Source of the DNA: JBGTGG01 sp041746855
GTDB taxonomy: Bacteria; Bacteroidota; Bacteroidia; Cytophagales; Cyclobacteriaceae
DNA: 64,000 bases
Direction of reading: 5' to 3'
NCBI GenBank assembly: GCA_041746855.1
Contig: JBGTGG010000143.1
Coordinates: 13,160-77,159 of the forward strand
Both the position numbers and the translations under genes were made by a program. This document shows, one piece after another, positions 36,314-44,171 of this stretch (its first letter is position 1; every line of letters begins with the position of its first letter). The notes below the pieces were generated by a model. That model had not been told where the DNA came from, ran no database searches, and saw only the letters and a list, made by a program, of their open reading frames with translations.

Positions 36314-37804
36314 TCATTGATGTTCAGGTCTCAATAAATCATTCACCGTCTTTACCGGATTGAATGTAATTAACGGAACGTCCACAAAGATGGTAATCCA
36401 ATCGGCCATGGCGCCATTCCACAATCCGGGAAGTTCCTGCGCTTTTAATTCGCGTCCACTTTTTGATTTGTTGGTGATAAAACCAGTGGAAGGATCAGTG
36501 AATTTCAGTAGATCAAATTTCTTTCCGGTATGATCACGTACCCCACAAACCAAATCCACCGGATTGAAATGCGTGGCTTGCTTCATCGCTTTTTGCGCGT
36601 TGGTATCTTTAGGGTCAAGTTGAACACTTTCGGCAATCTGCAATGCAGTGGACCCATCACTATTCTGAACCCAAAAAGGTCCACCACCGGGTTCACCCGT
36701 ATTTTTTACCATGCCGCAAACACGGATCGGGCGGTTTAGTTTTTGTAAAAGAGTATTAGCTTTTTCGGATAGGCTCAGCGCTGTAAAAGTTGAGGGAAGT
36801 TTATAGTTTAAATCTTTTTCAAGGAAACGGGTCACCTCTTCTACCAGCTCATTTGTAGGATTTGATAACTGTGAAATGTAATCAAATACCTTCGACTGAA
36901 AATCTACCAGTACGCCCGCCAATGCTTTTTTATAAAGTACAGTTGTTTCTTTTATTCTATCGGGAACAACATTGTCGATGTTCTTTATAAAAATGATGTC
37001 GGCATCAATTTCATTGAGATTCTCAATCAACGCGCCATGTCCAGCGGGCCTGAAAAGGAGCGAACCATCATCATCAACAAAGGGTTTGTTGTCTGTTGTA
37101 ACCGCAATTGTATCGGTCGATTTTTTCTGTTGCGAAAATCCAACCTCAAACGTTACCTTAAATTGATCCTCAAAAGTTTGTTGTGCTGCTTGCGAATGCT
37201 CTTCGAATAATTTTTGAAATTCAGGAGAAACCGTAAAATGTAATTTTACTATATCGCTTTTTCCTTTTGCATATAAGGCTCCTTCAACAAAATGTTCTTC
37301 GAGAGGTGTCCGGGAAGTCTGTTCGTATGCATGAAACTGTAACGCACCTTTTGGTAGTTGGCCATAGTCTAATCCATTTAGCAATCCGTCAATTACTTCC
37401 TTTGCATCCGAAAGTGATTTTCCGTTTTCCGTTAAATGATTTTTTAGTGCTTCGTAAAATGCAAAGTCTTTTATATTGATCAAAAATTGCTCTACGGATT
37501 TACTGATTTCACCTTCTTCATTTTCAAGAAATTCAAAAAGGTCTTTGAACATCCGGCTGGCGGCACCACTGGCCGGAACAAACTTTACAATCTCAAGCGC
37601 CTTGATTTTATTTTCATAAAGTGAAACATACTGCTTTACTTTATCATCCGCTAAAATTAGCACCCCATCATCCGGTGTTGCTGGCCTCACAACCGAAAGA
37701 AAAGGGAAGCCATCTATGAAATTTTGTATTTGCTTTTTTACCTGAGCCTCAGTTAAGCCCCATGACGCGATCTGTTTTTGATCGTCAGTATTTAAATTTA
37801 TCAT
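36314..37804 (-). CDS. DUF4301 family protein
   Basis: 496 aa cytoplasmic protein, strongly resembling the Bacteroidota DUF4301 family: FVPASGAASRMFKDLFEFL, FLFRPAGHGALIENLN-like segment (LLFRPAGHGALIENLNEID), RVCGMVKNTGEPGGGPFWV and DLVCGVRDHTGKKFDL. The GAASRM and GHGALI motifs suggest a nucleotidyltransferase-like fold, but I know of no established biochemical role. Monocistronic, divergent from the MBL-fold gene, convergent on the YdeI-like gene across the triple hairpin. Confidence 0.85.
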   Translation of the reverse strand: MINLNTDDQKQIASWGLTEAQVKKQIQNFIDGFPFLSVVRPATPDDGVLILADDKVKQYVSLYENKIKALEIVKFVPASGAASRMFKDLFEFLENEEGEISKSVEQFLINIKDFAFYEALKNHLTENGKSLSDAKEVIDGLLNGLDYGQLPKGALQFHAYEQTSRTPLEEHFVEGALYAKGKSDIVKLHFTVSPEFQKLFEEHSQAAQQTFEDQFKVTFEVGFSQQKKSTDTIAVTTDNKPFVDDDGSLLFRPAGHGALIENLNEIDADIIFIKNIDNVVPDRIKETTVLYKKALAGVLVDFQSKVFDYISQLSNPTNELVEEVTRFLEKDLNYKLPSTFTALSLSEKANTLLQKLNRPIRVCGMVKNTGEPGGGPFWVQNSDGSTALQIAESVQLDPKDTNAQKAMKQATHFNPVDLVCGVRDHTGKKFDLLKFTDPSTGFITNKSKSGRELKAQELPGLWNGAMADWITIFVDVPLITFNPVKTVNDLLRPEHQ

Positions 37805-37929
37805 CCTTCAATTATTAATATGAACAAGTTAATCAGCCTGTAGTTTATTAAAAAGTATTGAACTATATAAACGGTAATAAATGTTACAACTTGGTTATGT
37901 AATTTTCTGCTCAAATAAACCTCCTGAAA

Positions 37930-38688
37930 ATGAAACTGTTATTTACTATATTCTCGTGTACCCTCTTTAGTTTTATTTCCTTGGCGCAACGACCTTTACC
38001 AGATCCGGTCGAGACCAAGAAAGGAAAGTTGAACATCCAGCCCATATTGCACGGTACTGTGGTCTTTACCTGGGACAATAAAACTGTGTATGTCGACCCT
38101 TATGGCGGAGCCGAAGCTTTTAAAGGAATAGCGGCTCCTGATTTGATCCTCATTACTGATATCCATGGTGATCACATGGATTTAAAAACCCTCGCGGCCA
38201 TTGAAACCCAGAAAGCAACAATAGTTGCACCGAAGGCAGTTGGGGAAAAACTTCCTGATAATCTAAAAAGTAATTTAGTGGTACTTTCAAATGGCCAAAC
38301 CACCACCCAATTTGATATAAAAATCCACGCCATTCCGATGTATAACTTGCCGGAAAGCCCGGATTCACGCCATACCAAGGGGAGAGGTAATGGCTATGTG
38401 TTGACGATGGGCGGAAAACGTATTTATCTCTCTGGTGACACCAGCGACATTCCGGAGATGCGGAAACTCAAAAATATTGATGTCGCTTTCGTTTGCATGA
38501 ACTTACCGTACACAATGGACATCAATCAGGCAGCTAGTGCAGTGTTGGACTTCAAGCCAACCGTTGTTTACCCCTATCACTACCGTGGACAGGGAGGCTT
38601 GAGCGATGTGGAGGCTTTTAAGAAAATGGTCACCGATAAAAACACCAGGATTGAAGTTCGTTTAGCGAATTGGTATCCCCAATACTGA
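37930..38688 (+). CDS. Exported MBL-fold metallo-hydrolase (UlaG-like)
   Basis: 252 aa with signal peptide (LLFTIFSCTLFSFISLAQ). Metallo-beta-lactamase fold of the UlaG-like type: His41, TDIHGDHMD (76-84), YLSGDTSDIP and VVYPYHYRG. The usual HxHxDH motif here reads DxHxDH, with Asp77 replacing the first His, so the first metal site is altered. Substrate unknown. A promoter for the next gene starts 9 bp after its stop. Confidence 0.85.
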   Translation: MKLLFTIFSCTLFSFISLAQRPLPDPVETKKGKLNIQPILHGTVVFTWDNKTVYVDPYGGAEAFKGIAAPDLILITDIHGDHMDLKTLAAIETQKATIVAPKAVGEKLPDNLKSNLVVLSNGQTTTQFDIKIHAIPMYNLPESPDSRHTKGRGNGYVLTMGGKRIYLSGDTSDIPEMRKLKNIDVAFVCMNLPYTMDINQAASAVLDFKPTVVYPYHYRGQGGLSDVEAFKKMVTDKNTRIEVRLANWYPQY

Positions 38689-38696
38689 TATTGATC

Positions 38697-38727
38697 ATTG
38701 TAAGATTGTGGCTAATTCATAACTTTG
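38697..38727 (+). promoter_or_regulatory. Bacteroidota-type promoter for the JmjC/cupin gene
   Basis: ATTG (-33 element, TTG at 38698-38700), exactly 19 nt, then TAACTTTG (38720-38727), a full TAnnTTTG match. The start codon at 38765 is about 37 nt downstream. This is the clearest promoter found in the window. Confidence 0.6.
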
Positions 38728-38764
38728 CAACTCAAAAATTCGAAGTTGTAATTCCTAAAAATGT

Positions 38765-39640
38765 ATGGATTTAAGTTTGCAGATTGATCAGGTTGACCAT
38801 TCAGATATTACCGTTGAGGAATTTCGTAAAAACTATTTAAATCAAGGGAAACCTTTGTTGATTAAGGGATTTGCCAAAGATTTTCCTGCCGGGGAATTAT
38901 GGACTTTCGATTACTTCAAAGAAAAGATGGGTGATTTTGAAGTTGGTATTTTTGACAACTCAAAGAAAAGTACTTCAACCTATGTGAAGCCGGATTTGTA
39001 CATGAAGATTTCAAAGTTTTTGGACATCATCCAGAAGGACGAGGAGACACCCTATCGGATTTTCTTATTCAACATGTTCAAAGAGTTTCCAGAACTGCGA
39101 AAAGAGTTTCCCACCCCACCACATGCAAAAGGAATATTGGGTGATTTAGGCCTTGCTTTTTTTGGTGGTAAAAACACCAACGTCCGCGTTCACTTTGATA
39201 TCGATTGCTCAAGCGTACTCATGACGCAGTTTATAGGCAGAAAACGTGTGGTACTTATTGGGCCGGAATACGAGACCCTTTTTTATAAATTACCTTTCTC
39301 TGGTTTTTCGATAGTAGATATTGAGAAACCGGATTATGAGAAATTCCCAGGCTTGAAGTATGTGAAAGGATATGACTTTGTGATGGATCCGGGCGATGCC
39401 CTTTTCATGCCCAGTCGCTATTGGCATTACAACACCTACCTCGAAGGAGGCATGGCTGTTTCCTACAGGGTAATTGCCAATCAACCCGTAAGTGTCTACA
39501 ACGGGGTGATGAATACATCGTTTCGGTTGATGTATGACAAAATGATGGGCAAAGTATTGAAAGATAAATGGGTAGATAGGAAAATAGCAAAAGCTATCGC
39601 AAAAGCTGATCGCGAAATACAAAGTTTAGCAATTAAGTGA
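38765..39640 (+). CDS. Cupin-like/JmjC-domain Fe(II)/2-oxoglutarate oxygenase
   Basis: 291 aa. The cupin_8/JmjC fold is marked by RVHFDID (His143, Asp145) and RYWHYNTYLEGGMAVSYR (His221), the His-Asp-His iron triad. A basic residue follows in GRKRVVLIGP. The N-terminus (VEEFRKNYLNQGKPLLIKG) is typical for protein or tRNA hydroxylases of this family. Single-gene transcript with its own promoter. It lies 174 bp from the PhnZ-like gene, so a role in the neighbouring phosphonate genes is conceivable but unproven. Confidence 0.85.
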   Translation: MDLSLQIDQVDHSDITVEEFRKNYLNQGKPLLIKGFAKDFPAGELWTFDYFKEKMGDFEVGIFDNSKKSTSTYVKPDLYMKISKFLDIIQKDEETPYRIFLFNMFKEFPELRKEFPTPPHAKGILGDLGLAFFGGKNTNVRVHFDIDCSSVLMTQFIGRKRVVLIGPEYETLFYKLPFSGFSIVDIEKPDYEKFPGLKYVKGYDFVMDPGDALFMPSRYWHYNTYLEGGMAVSYRVIANQPVSVYNGVMNTSFRLMYDKMMGKVLKDKWVDRKIAKAIAKADREIQSLAIK

Positions 39641-39751
39641 TGTAATTCTGGCTACCGGCAGCAGCTGCTCCCAAATGACCGGATGTGCTGGTGATTTTAT
39701 TGCAATTTCCCATTCCTTGTTTGTAGGGGTATTGGAGTTTTTGAATTCAGA

Positions 39752-39779
39752 AGTTACAGGTTTTTAGTTATAAGTTTTT
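39752..39779. repeat. Imperfect 14-bp tandem duplication
   Basis: AGTTACAGGTTTTT (39752-39765) is followed directly by AGTTATAAGTTTTT (39766-39779), 12 of 14 positions identical. It lies in the 174-bp gap between the JmjC gene and the convergent PhnZ-like gene. No function is evident. Confidence 0.5.
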
Positions 39780-39814
39780 AGGTTTGCCAGGAAACGATCA
39801 ACTACCCAAATAAC

Positions 39815-40420
39815 CTAACGTTTAGTGTCTATCACTTTATTTCTTTCAGAATATCTCAACAGAATGGTAAGAGCCATCGTCTTTAGTTCCTCCAAATCCA
39901 TTATTGGAAAATTTGTTTCTTTCGCTTGCTCATCCCAATGCCGCATTTTAATACTTGTTTCAAACAATGCATCATTTTCAAAGTCGGCTGCTTCTTCGGA
40001 TGTCATTACACCACCCTGGTATTTCAGTGTTTTTTTACTTGCTTCACTCAGGTTGTTTAGGTAGGCAGCATCTTTTAATGTGAGATACCGCTTCGCTTGT
40101 ACATGGTTCTCAATCAATTTGGCCATTCGCTCAGGAAATCCTTTCTCACGGATAAAATCTGCACCAATTTTCTCATGGCTTTTGATTCCGAATCCACCCA
40201 TTTCATTGCTACTATTTTTTTCTTCGCAGAGATGACCAATATCATGGAAGAAAGCAGCAAGAACAACTTCGTTATCAAATCCATCAGCAATAGCCAACTG
40301 CGCGGATTGTGACATGTGCTCCAATTGTGATACGGGTTCTCCGATATAATCCTCATCACCAAATTTTTGATAGAGATCAAAAATTTCTTCCACTTTTTCT
40401 GAAATTGTTTTTTCCATCAT
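39815..40420 (-). CDS. PhnZ-like HD-domain oxygenase (phosphonate-associated HD protein)
   Basis: 201 aa; the two first codons are both ATG (40420, 40417). It is an HD-domain protein of the phosphonate-operon type. Counting from the second Met: Tyr24 and Glu27 in DYIGEPVSQLEH, His34, HD pair His58-Asp59 (FFHDIGH), His81, His105 (ENHVQAKRY) and Asp162 (MRHWDEQ). The family pattern of PhnZ and TmpB, mixed-valent diiron oxygenases that cleave C-P bonds of hydroxylated aminoethylphosphonates, is complete, including the Tyr-x-x-Glu that separates oxygenases from HD phosphatases. Divergent from the PhnX-like gene, sharing a 144-bp intergenic region. Activity is inferred, and its expected partner PhnY is absent. 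Confidence 0.8.
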   Translation of the reverse strand: MMEKTISEKVEEIFDLYQKFGDEDYIGEPVSQLEHMSQSAQLAIADGFDNEVVLAAFFHDIGHLCEEKNSSNEMGGFGIKSHEKIGADFIREKGFPERMAKLIENHVQAKRYLTLKDAAYLNNLSEASKKTLKYQGGVMTSEEAADFENDALFETSIKMRHWDEQAKETNFPIMDLEELKTMALTILLRYSERNKVIDTKR

Positions 40421-40564
40421 TTTTATTTTTTATGAAGGTATAGAAAATAGAAAGGGATTAGTTTACGGAAATGTTAATTCAGTAGATCAGAAATTAAAAT
40501 AGCCATCATAGAAAAAATGTGTATCCTGCTGGCGAGGGATGTACATTGCATAAATTTTATTGTA

Positions 40565-41266
40565 ATGGAAATAGAACTGGTTGTGTTTGATCTGGCGGGT
40601 ACCACCGTTAAAGATAATAATGATGTACATCGGATATTGCAATATGCTTTTGCATTAAACAATATCGAGATATCAATCGCAGATGCAAATTCCGTGATGG
40701 GAATCCCAAAACCTGTTGCGATAAACAATTTGTTGAACCTGCGATATCATGGTAATGGGCCGATAACCCAAGCATGGATCGAAGATATCCACCACACCTT
40801 TGTAAAAGAGATGATTTCATTTTATGAGCACGATCCGCGTGTTGGTGAGAAAGAAGGTGTAACCGATACCTTTCGTGAACTTAGAAACCATGGGATTAAA
40901 GTTTTTGTTGATACTGGTTTTGACCGGCCAATTGTGGCTCCGTTACTGGATCGACTTGGGTGGGAGAAAAACAATCTGATTGACGGTAGCGTTACCAGTG
41001 ATGAAGTAAAGCAAGGCAGACCTTATCCTGATTTAGTATTTAAAGCAATGGGAATGGCAGGTGTAACCGATTCAAAAAAAGTTGCCAAGGTAGGGGACAC
41101 CGTTTCTGATCTTGAAGAGGGAATAGCTGCCGGTTGTGGATTGGTGATTGGGGTTACTTCCGGTGCGTTTTCGTATGATGAGTTGAACGAGAGTAAACAC
41201 ACACACTTGATTGAAAATATTTCGGAGGTGTTGGAGATTTTGAAAATTTCTTCCGTTAAACTTTAA
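40565..41266 (+). CDS. PhnX-like HAD hydrolase (phosphonatase-like)
   Basis: 233 aa from the ATG at 40565 (MEIELVVFDLAGTT). A longer start at 40517 adds residues with no family support. HAD superfamily with the phosphonatase version of motif I, DLAGTT (Asp9, Ala11 in place of the usual second Asp). It also has cap-domain Lys49 in VMGIPKPVAI (the Schiff-base lysine position of PhnX), DTGFDRP, Arg152 in GRPYPD where most HADs have Lys, and GDTVSDLEEG. These features define the phosphonatase-like clade that cleaves, or is proposed to cleave, phosphonoacetaldehyde or a hydroxylated relative. No phnW is present. The gene is divergent from the PhnZ-like gene. Confidence 0.82.
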   Translation: MEIELVVFDLAGTTVKDNNDVHRILQYAFALNNIEISIADANSVMGIPKPVAINNLLNLRYHGNGPITQAWIEDIHHTFVKEMISFYEHDPRVGEKEGVTDTFRELRNHGIKVFVDTGFDRPIVAPLLDRLGWEKNNLIDGSVTSDEVKQGRPYPDLVFKAMGMAGVTDSKKVAKVGDTVSDLEEGIAAGCGLVIGVTSGAFSYDELNESKHTHLIENISEVLEILKISSVKL

Positions 41267-41290
41267 GTTAGATTACTAAATTGTTACCTT

Positions 41291-41313
41291 CATGTTAATT
41301 TAAGATTAACATG
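41291..41313. promoter_or_regulatory. Perfect 9-bp inverted repeat just before an unknown gene
   Basis: CATGTTAAT (41291-41299), 5-nt spacer, ATTAACATG (41305-41313). It ends one base before the ATG of the downstream exported-protein gene. Could be an operator or a hairpin sequestering the start; no T-run follows, so a terminator for the PhnX-like gene is less likely. Confidence 0.45.
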
Positions 41314-41314
41314 A

Positions 41315-41905
41315 ATGCGGGCGTTGGTTATCATATTCTTTCTTTTCTGGTCGCTTGCTGCTAAGGCAGACTCAAGCGCAATAAAATGGTACAAGGGTTC
41401 AGTGGTGCTTGCCACGCAGGAAGTTTATGTTGGTGATTTATACATCGAAAATCAATTTGACATAGTTTTAGTAAAGGAGGATTCGAAAGTCAAAGTACTT
41501 CCTGCACATAAAGTACATGCTGTTTACTTCTATGATTCCATCGAAAACATTAACCGCAAGTTTATTTCTGTTCCTGAACAAAGGGAGGCCTATCATTCTT
41601 ATAGGTTGTATGAGATTGTTTTAAAAGGAGAGGTGAATGTGCTTCGTAGGGAAAAAAGTTTTTCTGATAATCAACGTGAAGAATATAATGCTGATGGGTT
41701 TCTCTATTATATTCACTGGAACGAAAGAATTACCACGCTTAGGAGATTTCGGGCTGATATTTTTCCAAAACTAGCTGATTCAAAACCAGCAATAAATGCA
41801 TATATCCGCGATCAGAAATTGAACAGTAATCTGGAAAGCGATGCCATTCGAATCATTGATTTTTATAATCATCTCGCCAACGATGAGGTTATTGCATCGC
41901 GATAG
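41315..41905 (+). CDS. Exported protein of unknown function
   Basis: 196 aa. A signal peptide (LVIIFFLFWSLAAKADS) precedes about 180 residues rich in beta-strand and charged residues (WYKGSVVLATQEVYVGDLY, VLPAHKVHAVYFYDS). No lipobox and no recognised domain. It lies between the PhnX-like gene (48 bp upstream, same strand) and the DUF5690 transporter gene, whose 3' end overlaps its 3' end by 17 bp. An envelope role in the same locus is possible but not shown. Confidence 0.65.
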   Translation: MRALVIIFFLFWSLAAKADSSAIKWYKGSVVLATQEVYVGDLYIENQFDIVLVKEDSKVKVLPAHKVHAVYFYDSIENINRKFISVPEQREAYHSYRLYEIVLKGEVNVLRREKSFSDNQREEYNADGFLYYIHWNERITTLRRFRADIFPKLADSKPAINAYIRDQKLNSNLESDAIRIIDFYNHLANDEVIASR

Positions 41906-43205
41906 CTGGAACCTCCGGTTTAGACTGATTTTGATATTTAAAATGAAAGTATAGCATTGAACCTAGAATCAATGTGGTTCCAGCGATGGAAATAATATAC
42001 CCTGAGGAAATAAAGACGGATAACCAACTCAGGTTATGATAGCCAAATTCTTTAAAGAGCACAATGCTTACGCTTCCTAAATAACCAAACGAATCGGCTA
42101 CGTACATAATGAAACCAACCGTTCCAACATACTGGAAGGATGCAATCAAGCGATCAAAAAATATGCTGTTGAATGGAACATAGGCCATGTAAAGTCCTAA
42201 GCCAATCAGGATCATCCATTGTATTGCGTCAAGGATATGCTGTTCAAAGAGTAAGGTTGCAAATCCGATTAACAACATACCGACACCAATGAGGATGTGA
42301 TTGATCATTAGTGCAAGCTGATTGTTTTTGATCAGCATTAAGCTTCCCATTATAACTAAGACAGCAATCGAAATGGGTATTTCGGTAGTGGTGAAAATTT
42401 CAGGAGAGTTTCCATAGCCGAGTGTGGTCCACACTTCAGCAGAAAAATTGTCGCGGAAGTCGCGGAATATGGTGAGTAGAATGTAGCAGAGAACAAAAAG
42501 GATAATTCCCGGCAAAAAAGTGGTGATGAATTTTTTGCGTTCATTTTTATCCATCGGCATGCGCTTGGTACGAAGTTCCTCATCCTTCAATGAAGGAGGA
42601 GGAACTTTCTCCAGAAGGAACAAAAATACAAGCAGGGGAACAATGAATATACAACATGCGACAAACGGCATCCAGGTTTCGCTCACATTCCAATCGCGGA
42701 TAAGATATGCACCCGTTGATCGACAAAGCCCTGATGAGAAAATAAAACTTACTGATAAAGCGGCTCCGAGTACTTCTGTCATCCTTCTTCCCTCCAAATA
42801 CGCAAAGATCATTCCCCACACCATGCCAAGTGGCAAGCCATTCGTGAAAAGGAAAATAATATTGTAGGGAGCAGGCACTAGTCCAAACAACAACCATGAA
42901 ATACCCGCAATGGCGATCATCAATAAAATTCCCTGGGCTCTTGATTGTGTTTTCAATTCTGAAATTACTTTGATCCCAATAAATTTAGAGAGACCGTACC
43001 CTAGGATTTGGGCAATCACCAACCAGGATTTATAATCAATCCCCCAAAACGAAAGCCCTTCGAATGTTGTTGCGGCAAAAGTTTTGCGAAATGCATACAC
43101 ACAGGTGTATAAGCAGAAAGCTGAAAGCGCAGTAAAAATCGTAAACCAAATAGAATGCCTGGTTCGTAACCAACGTGTTATGAAGTGTTCAGAAAGTAAG
43201 ACCAT
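41889..43205 (-). CDS. DUF5690 membrane protein, MFS transporter of the organophosphate-antiporter type
   Basis: 438 aa, about 12 hydrophobic helices. The first half reads YAFRKTFAATTF (Arg40-Lys41) and LVIAQILGYGLSKFIGIKV, which lines up by eye with the organophosphate:phosphate antiporter family (GlpT/UhpT/UhpC) segments YxxRKNFxxA and YGxSKFxxGxxSD. I therefore read it as an MFS transporter for a phosphorylated or phosphonate compound. Its ATG lies 17 bp inside the end of the PHP-domain gene, so the two are co-translated. Its position among phosphonate-type genes supports a role in inner-membrane uptake. Substrate unproven. Confidence 0.75.
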   Translation of the reverse strand: MVLLSEHFITRWLRTRHSIWFTIFTALSAFCLYTCVYAFRKTFAATTFEGLSFWGIDYKSWLVIAQILGYGLSKFIGIKVISELKTQSRAQGILLMIAIAGISWLLFGLVPAPYNIIFLFTNGLPLGMVWGMIFAYLEGRRMTEVLGAALSVSFIFSSGLCRSTGAYLIRDWNVSETWMPFVACCIFIVPLLVFLFLLEKVPPPSLKDEELRTKRMPMDKNERKKFITTFLPGIILFVLCYILLTIFRDFRDNFSAEVWTTLGYGNSPEIFTTTEIPISIAVLVIMGSLMLIKNNQLALMINHILIGVGMLLIGFATLLFEQHILDAIQWMILIGLGLYMAYVPFNSIFFDRLIASFQYVGTVGFIMYVADSFGYLGSVSIVLFKEFGYHNLSWLSVFISSGYIISIAGTTLILGSMLYFHFKYQNQSKPEVPAIAMQ

Positions 43206-44037
43206 TGGGAGTGAAGTTGGTTGGTGTCCATTTTCCTTCCTTCAATACAGATAGTTTTCTAAATCCTATTGCATAGAGTAATTCAGCAGTATGTTCGAAA
43301 CAATTGATAAGATCATCAGGACGATGTGCATCTGAACTCAACGTGATCGGTATATTTCTTTTATGGATTTCATCCAATATACATGGACTTGGATAAGGTG
43401 TAATGGATTTGTTTTGATAAAGTCCGCGGGTATTTACTTCTACGATAGTACCCGCTTGTTCGATCACATCCAGCGTCCTTCTGAATTCTTCGCGATACCA
43501 GCCATCCGATTCCTCAAAAAGTTTGTTGTTGATATTTTGGATTTTGATTTTATCAAGATGCCCGACCACATCAGGTCTTGCTATTTCAATCATCTCCCGG
43601 GTAAGCTCCTGATAATGCCTAACAACATCCTGAATATTGTTTCTGAAAATATTTTCGAAGCCATTTAAAAACGAGCTATGCGATCCGTCTATTTCCCAGG
43701 GACTTCCATCTTCATGTGAATTCACAAAATGGATAGACCCGATGGTATAGTCGAGTAGCATTTTAAAATCCTTTGGTGAGATTACACCCGGGATGTAATC
43801 GATTTCCATTCCAGCATATATTTCTATTTCTTGATTGCTGGCTTTCAGGAGATTGATTTCATGAATGTATTCAGCAACATGATTGGCATTCATACACCAC
43901 GTGCAACTAAATGGCAACGGTGCATGCGATGAGAAACCAATGCTATGCATATTAATATTTAATGCCTGCTCAATATAATCGTGTAAGGAACGCTGCCCGT
44001 CACAATAGCGACTGTGCGTATGAAAGTTTGACCACAT
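43189..44037 (-). CDS. PHP-domain phosphatase (HisJ-like histidinol-phosphatase family)
   Basis: 282 aa from the ATG at 44037 (TTG at 44046 is the upstream alternative). Metal-binding PHP motifs: FHTHSRYCDGQ, FSSHAPLP, YAGMEIDYIPG, IGSIHFVN, RPDVVGHLDKIK, EVNTRGLY and LSSDAHRPDDL. This is the HisJ type of histidinol-phosphatase by similarity. No other his genes are near. It overlaps the DUF5690 transporter by 17 bp, so in this locus it may instead act on a phosphorylated product of phosphonate breakdown. That alternative is speculative. Confidence 0.82.
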   Translation of the reverse strand: MWSNFHTHSRYCDGQRSLHDYIEQALNINMHSIGFSSHAPLPFSCTWCMNANHVAEYIHEINLLKASNQEIEIYAGMEIDYIPGVISPKDFKMLLDYTIGSIHFVNSHEDGSPWEIDGSHSSFLNGFENIFRNNIQDVVRHYQELTREMIEIARPDVVGHLDKIKIQNINNKLFEESDGWYREEFRRTLDVIEQAGTIVEVNTRGLYQNKSITPYPSPCILDEIHKRNIPITLSSDAHRPDDLINCFEHTAELLYAIGFRKLSVLKEGKWTPTNFTPNGLTF

Positions 44038-44171
44038 GGCGGGCAATTTCGATTTTTGGTTTTGTAACTAAAACAGCAAACAGTAAGCTTAACAAAAGGA
44101 TAACCTGGCCACATTGTTCTGCATTTTCTTTACCTTAATCTTTGAAGTACTTTTTAAAACGAAGAAAAATT

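Noticed and set aside
42520..42897. Two >100-codon ORFs on both strands
   Set aside because: Both lie inside the DUF5690 membrane protein gene and are frame shadows.
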